A stretch of 33,104 nucleotides of DNA from NCBI RefSeq assembly GCF_003205295.1, contig NZ_QJRP01000045.1:1-33104 (forward strand), read 5' to 3'. This stretch comes from Pseudomonas mosselii (lineage in GTDB: Bacteria; Pseudomonadota; Gammaproteobacteria; Pseudomonadales; Pseudomonadaceae). The notes beneath the pieces were generated by a model that was given only the letters and a program-made list of their open reading frames with translations, did no database searches and was not told where the DNA came from. Position 1 is the stretch's first letter. Each line of letters begins with the position of its first letter. This document shows positions 1 through 8,115 of this stretch, piece after piece. The position numbers and the translations under genes are program-made.

Positions 1-44
1 GTTCAGGGCAATGGCGGACAGCGAGGGGGGTGGGATCGGACAAT

Positions 45-74
45 CCTGCAAGACGGGGCTAGCCCGCTTGCAGG
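45..74 (-). terminator. Hairpin downstream of the tpsA gene, possible terminator
   Basis: An 8-bp perfect inverted repeat (CCTGCAAG at 45-52, CTTGCAGG at 67-74) encloses further pairing (CGGG with CCCG). It lies about 150 bases beyond the tpsA stop in the direction of transcription. The strand following it on the minus side (GATTGTCC) has only a weak run of T, so a Rho-independent terminator is possible but not proven. Confidence 0.4.
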
Positions 75-93
75 GAGCAGAAGATAACGAGCG

Positions 94-186
94 CTACGTG
101 GGAGCGGGCTTGCCCCGCGATTCAGGCGATGCGGTGCATGGCACCGGCTATGCCGGTGATCGCGTGGCTAGCCCGCTCCCACGTAG
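94..186. repeat. REP-type inverted pair (REPIN)
   Basis: The left arm CTACGTGGGAGCGGGCT (from 94) is matched in inverted orientation by AGCCCGCTCCCACGTAG (170-186). An inner 7-bp hairpin CACCGGC/GCCGGTG lies between them. The GTGGGAGCGGG core recurs at three other places in this window, which is the pattern of P. putida-type REP elements organised as inverted pairs. It lies immediately downstream of tpsA and may also protect or end that transcript. Confidence 0.8.
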
Positions 187-221
187 TCTCTCTTCAGGCT
201 GGGGGCGCAAGGCGTGCCCTG

Positions 222-3200
222 TCAGCCTTTGTTGGTCAGGCCATCAATCTGGGCTTCAACCGTCACCGGTCCCACCTTCAGCTTGTCGCCCTCCAGCGAC
301 ACACTGGGCAGGCCAGCCTCCGGCAGCTTGGGCAGGTCGAGGGTGGCCTTGACCTGGTAGCCGAGCGGCTTGACCTCGGCCCCGAGCGTGGTACCGCCCT
401 GCTCCACGCCCTTGACCTGCAGCTCCAGCCCACGCTGCGCCGCGATGCCCGAAGCCTCCGTGACTCCGGCCTTGCGCACGAACTCGCCCTGGGCATTGAA
501 CGATGGCGTGTAATCGAAGCCCGGTTTCTCCTGGCCCTCCTTCGCCTCGCCCGGCTTGCCGGCCAGACCCGCACCCAGGTCGACCCGCACCGAGGTGGTG
601 GTGTCCTGGCGTTCCGCGACCGTCAACCCGCCCGCGAGCTTGCCGCCGACCTGCTGGCCGTCGACCCGCGCGCCACTGAGTTGCGCCGCGCCGGCACTGT
701 TCAGGGTCACCTCGGCAGCGGCGATATGGCTGTTCTGCTGGGTGGTGCCCTGCAGATGGTCCACCTGCACCTTGCCGCCCAGGTCGAAGTCATGGGACGA
801 GCTGGCCTGTTGTCCGGCATCGGCCGGTGTATTACGGCTCAGGTTGCTCCCGGCCTTCACCTCGACGCCCCAGTTGGTGCGGCCCTGGGTGGACTGCGCC
901 GACTCCAGCGCCAGGCCACCTTCGCCTGCGCCGACCTTGACGCCCGTGGCGCCGACCTGGGTGCCCTGCAGATGCACCGACTGGCCGGCCAGGTCCACGT
1001 TGGCGTGGCTGTTCAGCTGGCCGCCGGTCAGGGTCTGCGAGCGTTCATTGGTCTGGCCCACATTGAAGTTGCCGCCCAGCTTGCCGCTCAGGTCACGGCC
1101 CTGCTCACCGGTGGCTGCCTTGCCGCCGAGGTTGAGGCCTCCGCCCAGATGGCTGCCGCTGACGGTGCGGGTGTCGCTGGCAGCCTGCAGGTCGAGGGCG
1201 CCACCGGCCTTGAGTTCGACCGGGCCGTTCACGTCGATGCGCGTGCCTTGCAAGGTCTGACCCCCTGCGCTGCCCAGTCGTACCGGGCCGTTGCCGCTGA
1301 TGCTCGCCACCTGGGCCTTGCTGTCGACACTGTGTTCGCCGGCATGGTCGAGCTGCAACCCTGCCCCCAGGTCGACCTTGTCGCCCGCCGGCAAGGTGCC
1401 CACGGTCAGCGAACCACTGCCGCCGAGGCTGCTGGTGTCACGACGCGCATGGTTGCTGGCCTGGTCCAGGGCGAGCTTGCCGCCGGTATTGACGGTAACC
1501 GCGCCTTGGCCACCGTCGAGACGGCCGCCTTCGAAGCGGGCATCACCACCGACCTGAATACTCAGGCCCTGGTTGCCACTGAAGGTACCGACCACGGCAG
1601 TGGATGTATCCTCGCTCAGGCGCTTGCTCCCACCCGAACCGTTGGCGGTCACATTCAGGTCCTCGCCGGTCTTGGTGTAGACCCGGGCGGATACATCGGC
1701 GTTCACCTGCTGCTCGCTGCGGCTGTGGGTGTTGCTGGCAGCATCAGCCTGCAACGAGCCGGCCTTGACGTCCAGCGCGCCGCCGTTGGCGTTGTAGCGG
1801 GTGCCCTGGTCCTTCAGCGCACCGGCCACACTCAGGTCGACGCCCTGGCCGTTGAACTGGCTGACCACCGCGGTGCCGGCCTGCTCGCCCTGCTGCTGGC
1901 TGGCATGGCCCACGGCCAGGTCGACGCCCAGGTTCGGCGTGCCAAGCTTGCCCAGGGCGGCGGTCAGCGAAGTCTTGCCGTCCAGCACGTCCTTGACGTC
2001 GTTGAGCGGCAGCTTGCCGTCGAGGGCGTCCTTGACCGACACCTTGCCGTCCACCACATCCTTGACCGTCCCGGCGATCGGCCGGGCGATGTCCTTGTAC
2101 TCGACATTGACACCGACATCCGCCGTCCAACTGCTCTGCTGGTGGCTGCTGCTGGTGGTGTCGCGGGCCGCGTGGTTGTCCACCTGGCCTGCACTGACGC
2201 TCAGGGTGCCGCCACTGTTCACCTGCGCGCCTTCGCTTGCCAGGGTGTCGGCCTTGACTCTCAAGCTGCCGGCGCTGTCGATGCCGGTGGTCTTGGCAGT
2301 GGTGCTGCTTGAGGCGTCCTGCTGGGTGCCATGGGCGAAGTCGAACCCGGCGCCGGCACGGTCGAGGCCAGTGGTGAGGTAGACGCCACCCCCGGTGTGG
2401 CTGCTGTCGCGGGACTCGCTGCGGCTGTCCTGCGCTGCCAGCAGCGACACCTGCTTGCCGGTCAGGCTGGTATCGCCCGTGGTGGACTTCACCACTGCGC
2501 CCTTGAGCGCCAGGTCACCGCCGGCGGTCAATTGCACCTCGCTGCCACTGAGGGTTGCGCCCTGCTGGCTGACCTGGCTGCTACCAGCGCTCTGACGATC
2601 GCTCGCATAACCGACACCAGCACGATACTGCCCGGAGCCCGACGCGGTCTCCTTGGCCGAAGCAACGAAGCCACGGCTGCTGCTGGCGCTGTTGTGTTCG
2701 CGGGTGTCCTGGGCCGAGGCGACCTTCAGATCCCCCGCCGCCTCGGCGTTCAGCGCACCGGTGGCCTTGACCGTCGAGCCGACCACGTCGATGCCCTCGG
2801 CACTGCTCAGGCCGACGCTGCCACCGGCCACCAGCTCGCTGCGCACCGCGGTGCTTTCACGGTTGTTCTGCTTGGCCTCGTTGTGGCTGACGCCGAAGAA
2901 CTTGCTCTGCTGGTTCTGGCTGTCACGCTGGTCAGTGCGCGAGGCGTTGCTGATCTGCACCTGCTTGCCGGCGATGCGGATGTCCTGGCCACTGGTCAGC
3001 TGGGCACCTTCGGCCAGCACCGAGGCCTTGGCGTGCAGAGCGATGTCGCCACCCTTGAGCTGGCTGGTGACGCTGCGCTGGGTTTCATTGCGGTTGTCCC
3101 AGTCGGCCTTCCAGAAGCCCTTGGTGTGCTTGCCCTGGTCGGTCTGCACCTGGCGCTCGGTGGCGGCGGTCAGGCGCAGGTCGGCACCGCTGTCCAGGCT

Positions 3201-4457
3201 CAGCTGGCCGGGCGCCTCGAGGCTGGCAGCGCTGAGGGTGAGGTCCTGGCCGGCGTGCAGCCCGGCGTCGCGCTGGGCCCCGACTCGGGTGGCGTGCTCG
3301 CGGGTGTCGCTGTCGGTCTGAGTGCGCTGATAGGTCTCCCAGTCGATGCCCAGCGCGCCGCTGCGCCAGTTCTCGCGTTTTTCCTGGAGCTTGCGGCTTT
3401 GCACGGTGCTCAGGGTGAGGTTGCGTCCGGCGTCGAGCTTGACGTCGCGCCCGGCCACATCGGCGGCGGCCAGGGTCAGGTCCTGGGCACCGCGCAGCTC
3501 GACATCGCCCTTGCTGCTGCGCACGCCGGCGCGGGTCGCCTCCAGCGAGTCGGCCACGGCGGCGCCGCTGACATTCAGGTCACCCGCAGAGTCGATGCGC
3601 ACGCCGTCGCGGCCGTCGATCTGCCCCGGTCCGACCCGCACCCCGGCACCTTGCGCGGTGCTGACGATGTTGATGCGCCCGGCCTGCATCGCGCCGAACA
3701 GGCTGGCATCGATACGCTGCTCGCTGCTGGCCGCGCCGTGCCCGACGACCTTGGCCTGGCCGCTGGCGTAGTCCACCTGGTTGTGGCCCACGGTGAGGTT
3801 GAGCTGGTCACGGGCATCCAGGCGGCCCTGGCTGTCGATGCGCGGGGCGATCAGGTTGACCGAGCCGCCGTCGTTGCGCAGGCCGGCGCCCTGCACCTGC
3901 AATTGGCCGCTGGCGTCCTGGGTACCCAGGGCCTTGAGCCGGCCCGCGTCCAGTTCAGGGCGGCCCACCACCAGGCTGGCATTGGGTGCATTGATGAAGC
4001 TGGCGCCGTTGACCGAAATCCCGTTGGGGTTGGCCAGCACGTAGTCGGCGGCGCGGCCGAAGATTTCCTGGGCGCCATTGATGGCAGAGGCGTTGCGGCT
4101 GACCACTTCGTTGAGGATCACGCTCGCCGCATGGCCCTGGAACTGCGGGTTGGCCGCCAGTTCACCGGCCAACTGCGAGTGGCCGGCCTGCAGGGCGTTG
4201 TTCAGCACCAGGCCCTGGCGGTCGACGTTGTAGTCGAGGAACTGGTTGTGCGACAGGCCCGCGCCGTTGGGCGCGACGATATTGACGATGGGCACGCCGC
4301 CCTGGGTCTGCAGTTGCGCCGTGCCCCCGGGGCCGGGGGCGACCACGACGCCGCCGGCCAGCGCCTGGGGCAGGCTCGCAGTCAGGAGCAGGCTGGCAAT
4401 CACCCAGCGCAGCTTGCCTTGCGGGGACAGGTTGAAGGTAAAGGGGGTCTTGGGCAT
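222..4457 (-). CDS. Two-partner secretion exoprotein (TpsA), filamentous-haemagglutinin-like
   Basis: This is a large secreted beta-helical protein, probably an adhesin or biofilm factor. Residues 1-34 form a signal peptide ending ALAGG. The TPS secretion domain follows, with the family motifs NGAGLSHNQF (64-73), ILNEV (about 114-118) and NPNG (143-146). The rest is haemagglutinin repeats rich in D, S, Q and G, typical of a right-handed beta helix. At 1411 residues it is short for an FHA/CdiA-type protein. I see no VENN pretoxin motif, no polymorphic toxin tail, and no immunity gene in the 221 bases downstream, so a contact-dependent inhibition role is not supported. The start at 4457 has the ribosome site GGAGAG seven bases upstream. 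The gene lies 38 bases after the TpsB gene and is surely co-transcribed with it. A cluster of DGK repeats sits in the middle of the protein (DNA 1974-2066). Confidence 0.92.
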   Translation of the reverse strand: MPKTPFTFNLSPQGKLRWVIASLLLTASLPQALAGGVVVAPGPGGTAQLQTQGGVPIVNIVAPNGAGLSHNQFLDYNVDRQGLVLNNALQAGHSQLAGELAANPQFQGHAASVILNEVVSRNASAINGAQEIFGRAADYVLANPNGISVNGASFINAPNASLVVGRPELDAGRLKALGTQDASGQLQVQGAGLRNDGGSVNLIAPRIDSQGRLDARDQLNLTVGHNQVDYASGQAKVVGHGAASSEQRIDASLFGAMQAGRINIVSTAQGAGVRVGPGQIDGRDGVRIDSAGDLNVSGAAVADSLEATRAGVRSSKGDVELRGAQDLTLAAADVAGRDVKLDAGRNLTLSTVQSRKLQEKRENWRSGALGIDWETYQRTQTDSDTREHATRVGAQRDAGLHAGQDLTLSAASLEAPGQLSLDSGADLRLTAATERQVQTDQGKHTKGFWKADWDNRNETQRSVTSQLKGGDIALHAKASVLAEGAQLTSGQDIRIAGKQVQISNASRTDQRDSQNQQSKFFGVSHNEAKQNNRESTAVRSELVAGGSVGLSSAEGIDVVGSTVKATGALNAEAAGDLKVASAQDTREHNSASSSRGFVASAKETASGSGQYRAGVGYASDRQSAGSSQVSQQGATLSGSEVQLTAGGDLALKGAVVKSTTGDTSLTGKQVSLLAAQDSRSESRDSSHTGGGVYLTTGLDRAGAGFDFAHGTQQDASSSTTAKTTGIDSAGSLRVKADTLASEGAQVNSGGTLSVSAGQVDNHAARDTTSSSHQQSSWTADVGVNVEYKDIARPIAGTVKDVVDGKVSVKDALDGKLPLNDVKDVLDGKTSLTAALGKLGTPNLGVDLAVGHASQQQGEQAGTAVVSQFNGQGVDLSVAGALKDQGTRYNANGGALDVKAGSLQADAASNTHSRSEQQVNADVSARVYTKTGEDLNVTANGSGGSKRLSEDTSTAVVGTFSGNQGLSIQVGGDARFEGGRLDGGQGAVTVNTGGKLALDQASNHARRDTSSLGGSGSLTVGTLPAGDKVDLGAGLQLDHAGEHSVDSKAQVASISGNGPVRLGSAGGQTLQGTRIDVNGPVELKAGGALDLQAASDTRTVSGSHLGGGLNLGGKAATGEQGRDLSGKLGGNFNVGQTNERSQTLTGGQLNSHANVDLAGQSVHLQGTQVGATGVKVGAGEGGLALESAQSTQGRTNWGVEVKAGSNLSRNTPADAGQQASSSHDFDLGGKVQVDHLQGTTQQNSHIAAAEVTLNSAGAAQLSGARVDGQQVGGKLAGGLTVAERQDTTTSVRVDLGAGLAGKPGEAKEGQEKPGFDYTPSFNAQGEFVRKAGVTEASGIAAQRGLELQVKGVEQGGTTLGAEVKPLGYQVKATLDLPKLPEAGLPSVSLEGDKLKVGPVTVEAQIDGLTNKG

Positions 4458-4495
4458 AGGTCACTCTCCATGTCGGTACTGCTTATTCGGTGCGC

Positions 4496-6205
4496 TCAAA
4501 TCTGCACGGCGGCCCTGAACAGCCAGACTTCTGGCTCGCGGTGGTAACCGCTGGGGGTGGTCAGGCTGCGCTGGTAGTCAACGTCCAGCTGCAGCGCCTT
4601 CCAGCTCAGGTTCAGCCCCAGGCTCGCGCCGCTCAGGCGCTGGCTGGCGGCGCCGTGGTCGGCCTTGATCCAGCCGTGGTCCAGCCCCAGCCGCGGGGTG
4701 ATGGTCAGCGGCCCCTGGTGCTGCAGCGGCAGGCGCAGGGTGTTGCGCCACACCGCCCCGCTGGCCCCGGACAGGCTGCTGAGGCGGTAACCGCGCACGG
4801 CGGAATCGTCGGTGCCGAGCAACTGCTCGATGGCAGGCAACGGATCAGGGCTGTACTGCAGGTTGAGCTGGCTCTGCCACTGCCAGGCTTGGCCCAGCAG
4901 CTGGCCGTTGCGCCACTGGCCGAGACCGGCGCGGTACTTGCGAAACTGCGCCATGGGCAGGTCGGGCACCGGCCGGTCGGCATCGTCGTCGGCGCCAAAC
5001 CCGTGCAGCCCCTGGGCGTAGTTGAGGTCCAGGTTCCACACCGCGCTGTCGAGCCAGAACAGGTTGAGTCCGGCTTCGGCCACCGTCAGCGCCGGGCTCT
5101 GCACGTCCAGGCGGACCTTGGCGAACTCGCTGTCGACATCCTTGTGCGCCAGTTGCAGGCTGGCGCTCAATTGATGGCGCTGGTCGCGCCACAGCACGCG
5201 CTCGCCGCGCAGGCTGATCTGGTCGGTGATGCCGGTGCTGTGCAGGGTCTGGGTGCTGAGCTTGATCGGCGAGCGGTACTCGGCATGGCTGGCGAACAGG
5301 CTGAAGGTCCAGTAGCCGTAGGGAATCGCGTAGTACAGGCTGGCGTTGCGGCTGTAGCGATCGCCCTGGTTGAGGGTATCGCTGGCCGACAGGCTGAGCA
5401 GGTCATTGAGCGCCAGCGGATTGTCCAGGCTCAAGCTGAGCACGCTGCGGTCGCGGCCAGTGCTGGCGCTGCCGAGGTTGTCCAGGCCCATGCCCACGGA
5501 AACCCGTGGCTGGCCGGCGCTGCGTGAGCGCAGGATGATCCGCGAGGCGCCCGGCTGGCTGCCGGGGGCGATGTCGGCGGTGAGGTCCACCGAGCGCAGG
5601 CGGTTGAGCTGGTCCAGGCCCTGCTCCAGGTCGCGCAGGTTCAGTGGCTCGCCGAGCATGCCGGGGAAGGCCCCGGCCAGGGACACCGGCAGGCGCTGGT
5701 CGGCCAGCTCGATGGCTTCCAGGTAGCCTTCGTCCACCAGGATGTCCAGCGACTGCCCGGCTGCCGGGGCGCTGCTCAGGTAGGGGCGGCTGGCGATATA
5801 GCCCTTTTCCAGGTACAGCGCGGTGATGCCCGACAGCAGCTGGTTGATCTGCCCCACGCCCATGCACGCGGCCACCAGGGGGTCGATGCGGGCATCGAGG
5901 GTGGCACGGTCGATCAGCGTGACACCGCCGATGCGCACCCCGGCCAGCGGCCAGCAGCGCGCATCCGGGGCCGAGGCCTTGGGTGTCTGTGGGGTGGTGT
6001 CGGGCGCGGTGAACGCGCCGCGTTGCAGTTGCCGGCGGCGTTGTTCCAGTTGCAGTTGCTGCAGGTCGTGTTGCTGCTGTTGCTGTTGGCGCAGCACTTC
6101 CTGGCCGGGGGTAAATGTCTCGGCATGCAGGTTGCCGGCGCACAGGCAAGCCAGTACGACAGACAGCATTAATTGACGACGATCAACAGCAGACAGGTAC
6201 GACAT
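4496..6205 (-). CDS. Two-partner secretion outer-membrane transporter (TpsB, ShlB/FhaC/HecB family)
   Basis: This Omp85-superfamily pore exports the TpsA encoded just downstream. With the ATG at 6205 it has 569 residues. They comprise a signal peptide (1-28, ending NLHA), a Gln-rich periplasmic helix (about 30-60), POTRA domains (the first about 84-150, beginning CWPLAGVRIGG), then a beta barrel with the conserved VRGY lid-loop motif at 470-473. The C-terminus ends FRAAVQI, a membrane strand ending in Ile rather than Phe. The reading frame is open further to a GTG at 6232, but that codon has no ribosome site and would put residues before the signal peptide. The ATG at 6205 has GGGTG nearby and is preferred, though it is not strong. 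The order TpsB-TpsA with a 38-base gap is the classic operon layout. Confidence 0.93.
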   Translation of the reverse strand: MSYLSAVDRRQLMLSVVLACLCAGNLHAETFTPGQEVLRQQQQQQHDLQQLQLEQRRRQLQRGAFTAPDTTPQTPKASAPDARCWPLAGVRIGGVTLIDRATLDARIDPLVAACMGVGQINQLLSGITALYLEKGYIASRPYLSSAPAAGQSLDILVDEGYLEAIELADQRLPVSLAGAFPGMLGEPLNLRDLEQGLDQLNRLRSVDLTADIAPGSQPGASRIILRSRSAGQPRVSVGMGLDNLGSASTGRDRSVLSLSLDNPLALNDLLSLSASDTLNQGDRYSRNASLYYAIPYGYWTFSLFASHAEYRSPIKLSTQTLHSTGITDQISLRGERVLWRDQRHQLSASLQLAHKDVDSEFAKVRLDVQSPALTVAEAGLNLFWLDSAVWNLDLNYAQGLHGFGADDDADRPVPDLPMAQFRKYRAGLGQWRNGQLLGQAWQWQSQLNLQYSPDPLPAIEQLLGTDDSAVRGYRLSSLSGASGAVWRNTLRLPLQHQGPLTITPRLGLDHGWIKADHGAASQRLSGASLGLNLSWKALQLDVDYQRSLTTPSGYHREPEVWLFRAAVQI

Positions 6206-6436
6206 ACAACACCCATTCGCAGGCAAAGGCACAGCGAGAATCGCAGTACTTGGAACTTCCCAGCACGGTCACCGAGGGTTATCGGCAAACGCGAAATAAC
6301 TTTAGAAAGTTGAGCGTTGTTTGTTGAAACGCTTGCGGAAAAGTTAACGGCTGCTAATTACCACATAGCGCCGGGCATGACCGCATGGTCACTTGATAGC
6401 CCGTGGTAAAGCGGGTAAAGGGGTTGACGCGATCGA

Positions 6437-6449
6437 ATTGTCCAACAAT
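6437..6449. promoter_or_regulatory. 13-bp palindrome, candidate operator
   Basis: ATTGT-CCA-ACAAT is a perfect inverted repeat of five bases around a three-base centre. The size and shape resemble operators of FadR/VanR-type GntR regulators. It lies 232 bases upstream of the tpsB start, which is far for a repressor site unless the promoter is also distant. No regulator gene of that class is in the window, so this is a pattern only. Confidence 0.3.
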
Positions 6450-6583
6450 CGAACTGGATGACTGTCTGGCCCCACGGTACTTGTAGACACGAGCGGGAGA
6501 CACCGGACTTTAGTCGTAGGGGGAAATAGTGTATCAACTTTCTGGTTTTCGGCAGATTCAGGGAGAGCTTAGCGGGTTGAAAA

Positions 6584-6604
6584 ATTGCGCAAAAGTTGCG
6601 CAAT
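6584..6604. promoter_or_regulatory. 21-bp palindrome, candidate operator
   Basis: ATTGCGCAA and TTGCGCAAT form a perfect 9-bp inverted repeat with a three-base spacer (AAG). It sits in the AT-rich part of the tpsBA upstream region. The symmetry fits a dimeric DNA-binding protein. The regulator is unknown. Confidence 0.4.
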
Positions 6605-6664
6605 CTAATTAAGAGTGATTGGCTGTGGAATGTATATTTTTTCCAGGTGTTCGACGGGAGTATT

Positions 6665-6720
6665 GCAGCGCCTATCAGATCGAGCGCCGCGCGGGCGGCG
6701 CTCGATCTGATAGGCGCTGC
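6665..6720. repeat. 26-bp perfect inverted repeat downstream of the MFS gene
   Basis: Two 26-base arms (6665-6690 and 6695-6720), beginning GCAGCGCCTATC and ending GATAGGCGCTGC, are exact reverse complements with a four-base loop. It lies 41 bases past the stop of the MFS transporter gene. A long GC-rich hairpin here could end or stabilise that transcript. There is no T tract, and it resembles a dispersed intergenic palindrome more than a canonical terminator. Confidence 0.75.
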
Positions 6721-6761
6721 AAGACTATCGCCTGCCACTCACCGCCCTCACACAATCCCCC

Positions 6762-8087
6762 TCACCGCTCCAACGCCGAACCGCGCAACAATCCCCTCTC
6801 TTCACTCCCCTCGCCCAGCCCATCGATCTGCGCCATGCTCAGCCGCGCCGTCTCCCTCAACCCCAACGAACACAACGCCACCAGCACCAGCGCCGCCGCC
6901 CCGTACAACGCGACGCCCAGCGGATCATGTCCGTTGAGAATCAGGATCGCCGTGGCAATGCTCGACGCCGTCCCGCCCCCCAGTGCCGCACCGACCTGGT
7001 AGCTGGCGGAAATGCCCGAGTAGCGCATTTCCCGGGGAAACTGTTCGCCCAGGAACGCCGGAATCGGCCCCTGTGTGGCGCCCATCAGCGCACCGACCAG
7101 GCTGTAGGCGACCAGGGCGATACCGAAGTGGCGCATGTCCACCAGGGCAAAAAAGACGAACAGCCCCAACGCCATGACCAGCGCCCCGAACACCATCACC
7201 ACGCGCCGCCCCAGGCGGTCCGACAGGTGCCCGAACAGCGGCGCCGACAGCACGATGGCCACCGATAGGGTCAGGTCGAACATCAGGGCCTCGGTGCTGC
7301 CGTACCCCGCCTGGGTGGCGTAGGTCAGGAAGAACGTGCTGCCGATGTAGGCGATGGTGCAGTAACCAAAGGCGATACCGGTGCACAACAGCAATTGCCG
7401 TGGCCGTTGCCGCAGGGCCTGGGCCAGCGGCGCTCGCACGGGTTTGACGGTGGACGCGGCCAGCGGCGTCTTCAGCCGTGCGTACAGGCCGACCAGCACC
7501 AGGGTGCCCCCCAGCCAGAACGGGATCCGCCAGGCGAAGTCCACCAGGTTGTCATCAAACGCGGCGCTGACCAGGGCGAATACCGCCGCACCGAGAATAC
7601 CGCCCACGCCGATGCCCATGCTGGTGAAACTGCCCCACAGGCCGCGCCGACCAGGCGGCGCCGACTCGATGCCAAACAGCGCGGCGCCACCCCACTCGCC
7701 CCCGGCGGCAAAGCCCTGGACCAGGCGCAACAGCACCAGCAGGATCGGCGCAACCACACCAAGGCTGGCATGCCCCGGCAGGCAGCCGATGAGGAAGGTG
7801 CTCAGCCCCATCAGCAGCAAGGTGGTGACCAGTACCTTCTGCCGACCGACGCGGTCGCCGAAATGGCCAAACACCAGGCCACCCAGGGGCCGGGCGAGGA
7901 ACCCCGCGCCGAAGGCACTGAACGCCACCAGGGTGGCGGTCAGGTGGTCCAGACCGGGGAAGAACACCTGGGGAAACACCAGCGCGGCGGCGGTGCCATA
8001 AATGATGAAATCATAGAATTCGAGGGCCGTGCCCAGGCCGGAAACGCAGAAGGTACGCAAGGCGGAGCGGGAAGGTTGTGCATGCAT
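6762..8087 (-). CDS. MFS transporter, metabolite:H+ symporter (MHS) family
   Basis: This is a 12-helix inner-membrane symporter of the ShiA/ProP-like metabolite:H+ group, 441 residues. The first helix carries the MHS-type sequence LGTALEFYDFIIYG. The loop 2-3 signature GHFGDRVGRQKVL and the equivalent loop 8-9 GHLSDRLGRRVVM are both present. The frame is open upstream to 8309, but the added residues are Arg/Pro-rich out-of-frame shadow of the neighbouring gene. The ATG at 8087, with GAGAA upstream, starts a normal MHS N-terminus. The gene begins 28 bases after the C45 hydrolase gene, so the two are likely one operon and the transporter may carry the hydrolase's substrate or product. The substrate cannot be told from sequence. 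Confidence 0.88.
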   Translation of the reverse strand: MHAQPSRSALRTFCVSGLGTALEFYDFIIYGTAAALVFPQVFFPGLDHLTATLVAFSAFGAGFLARPLGGLVFGHFGDRVGRQKVLVTTLLLMGLSTFLIGCLPGHASLGVVAPILLVLLRLVQGFAAGGEWGGAALFGIESAPPGRRGLWGSFTSMGIGVGGILGAAVFALVSAAFDDNLVDFAWRIPFWLGGTLVLVGLYARLKTPLAASTVKPVRAPLAQALRQRPRQLLLCTGIAFGYCTIAYIGSTFFLTYATQAGYGSTEALMFDLTLSVAIVLSAPLFGHLSDRLGRRVVMVFGALVMALGLFVFFALVDMRHFGIALVAYSLVGALMGATQGPIPAFLGEQFPREMRYSGISASYQVGAALGGGTASSIATAILILNGHDPLGVALYGAAALVLVALCSLGLRETARLSMAQIDGLGEGSEERGLLRGSALER

Positions 8088-8115
8088 TGTTGTTGTTCTC
8101 GTGATGCGGATGGGC

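Larger units (their letters stand above)
6206..6761. other. Long intergenic region upstream of the tpsBA operon
   Basis: These 556 bases contain no convincing gene. The region is noticeably more AT-rich than its surroundings between about 6240 and 6660. It holds a 13-bp palindrome (6437-6449), a 21-bp palindrome (6584-6604) and a long perfect inverted repeat (6665-6720), each listed separately. The tpsB promoter should lie here, reading leftward, but no -35/-10 pair is clear enough to call. Confidence 0.6.

Noticed and set aside
222..600. A contact-dependent toxin and immunity pair at the TpsA end
   Set aside because: The C-terminus has no toxin-like domain and no small gene follows within the window.
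129..2312. A 727-codon plus-strand open frame opposite the TpsA gene
   Set aside because: It is antisense to a well-supported gene and its protein has the low-complexity Ala/Leu/Gly/Asp/Val look of a shadow frame in GC-rich DNA, with no domain.
2331..4547. A 738-codon plus-strand open frame opposite the TpsA gene
   Set aside because: It is a complementary shadow of TpsA with no recognisable motif and no ribosome site.
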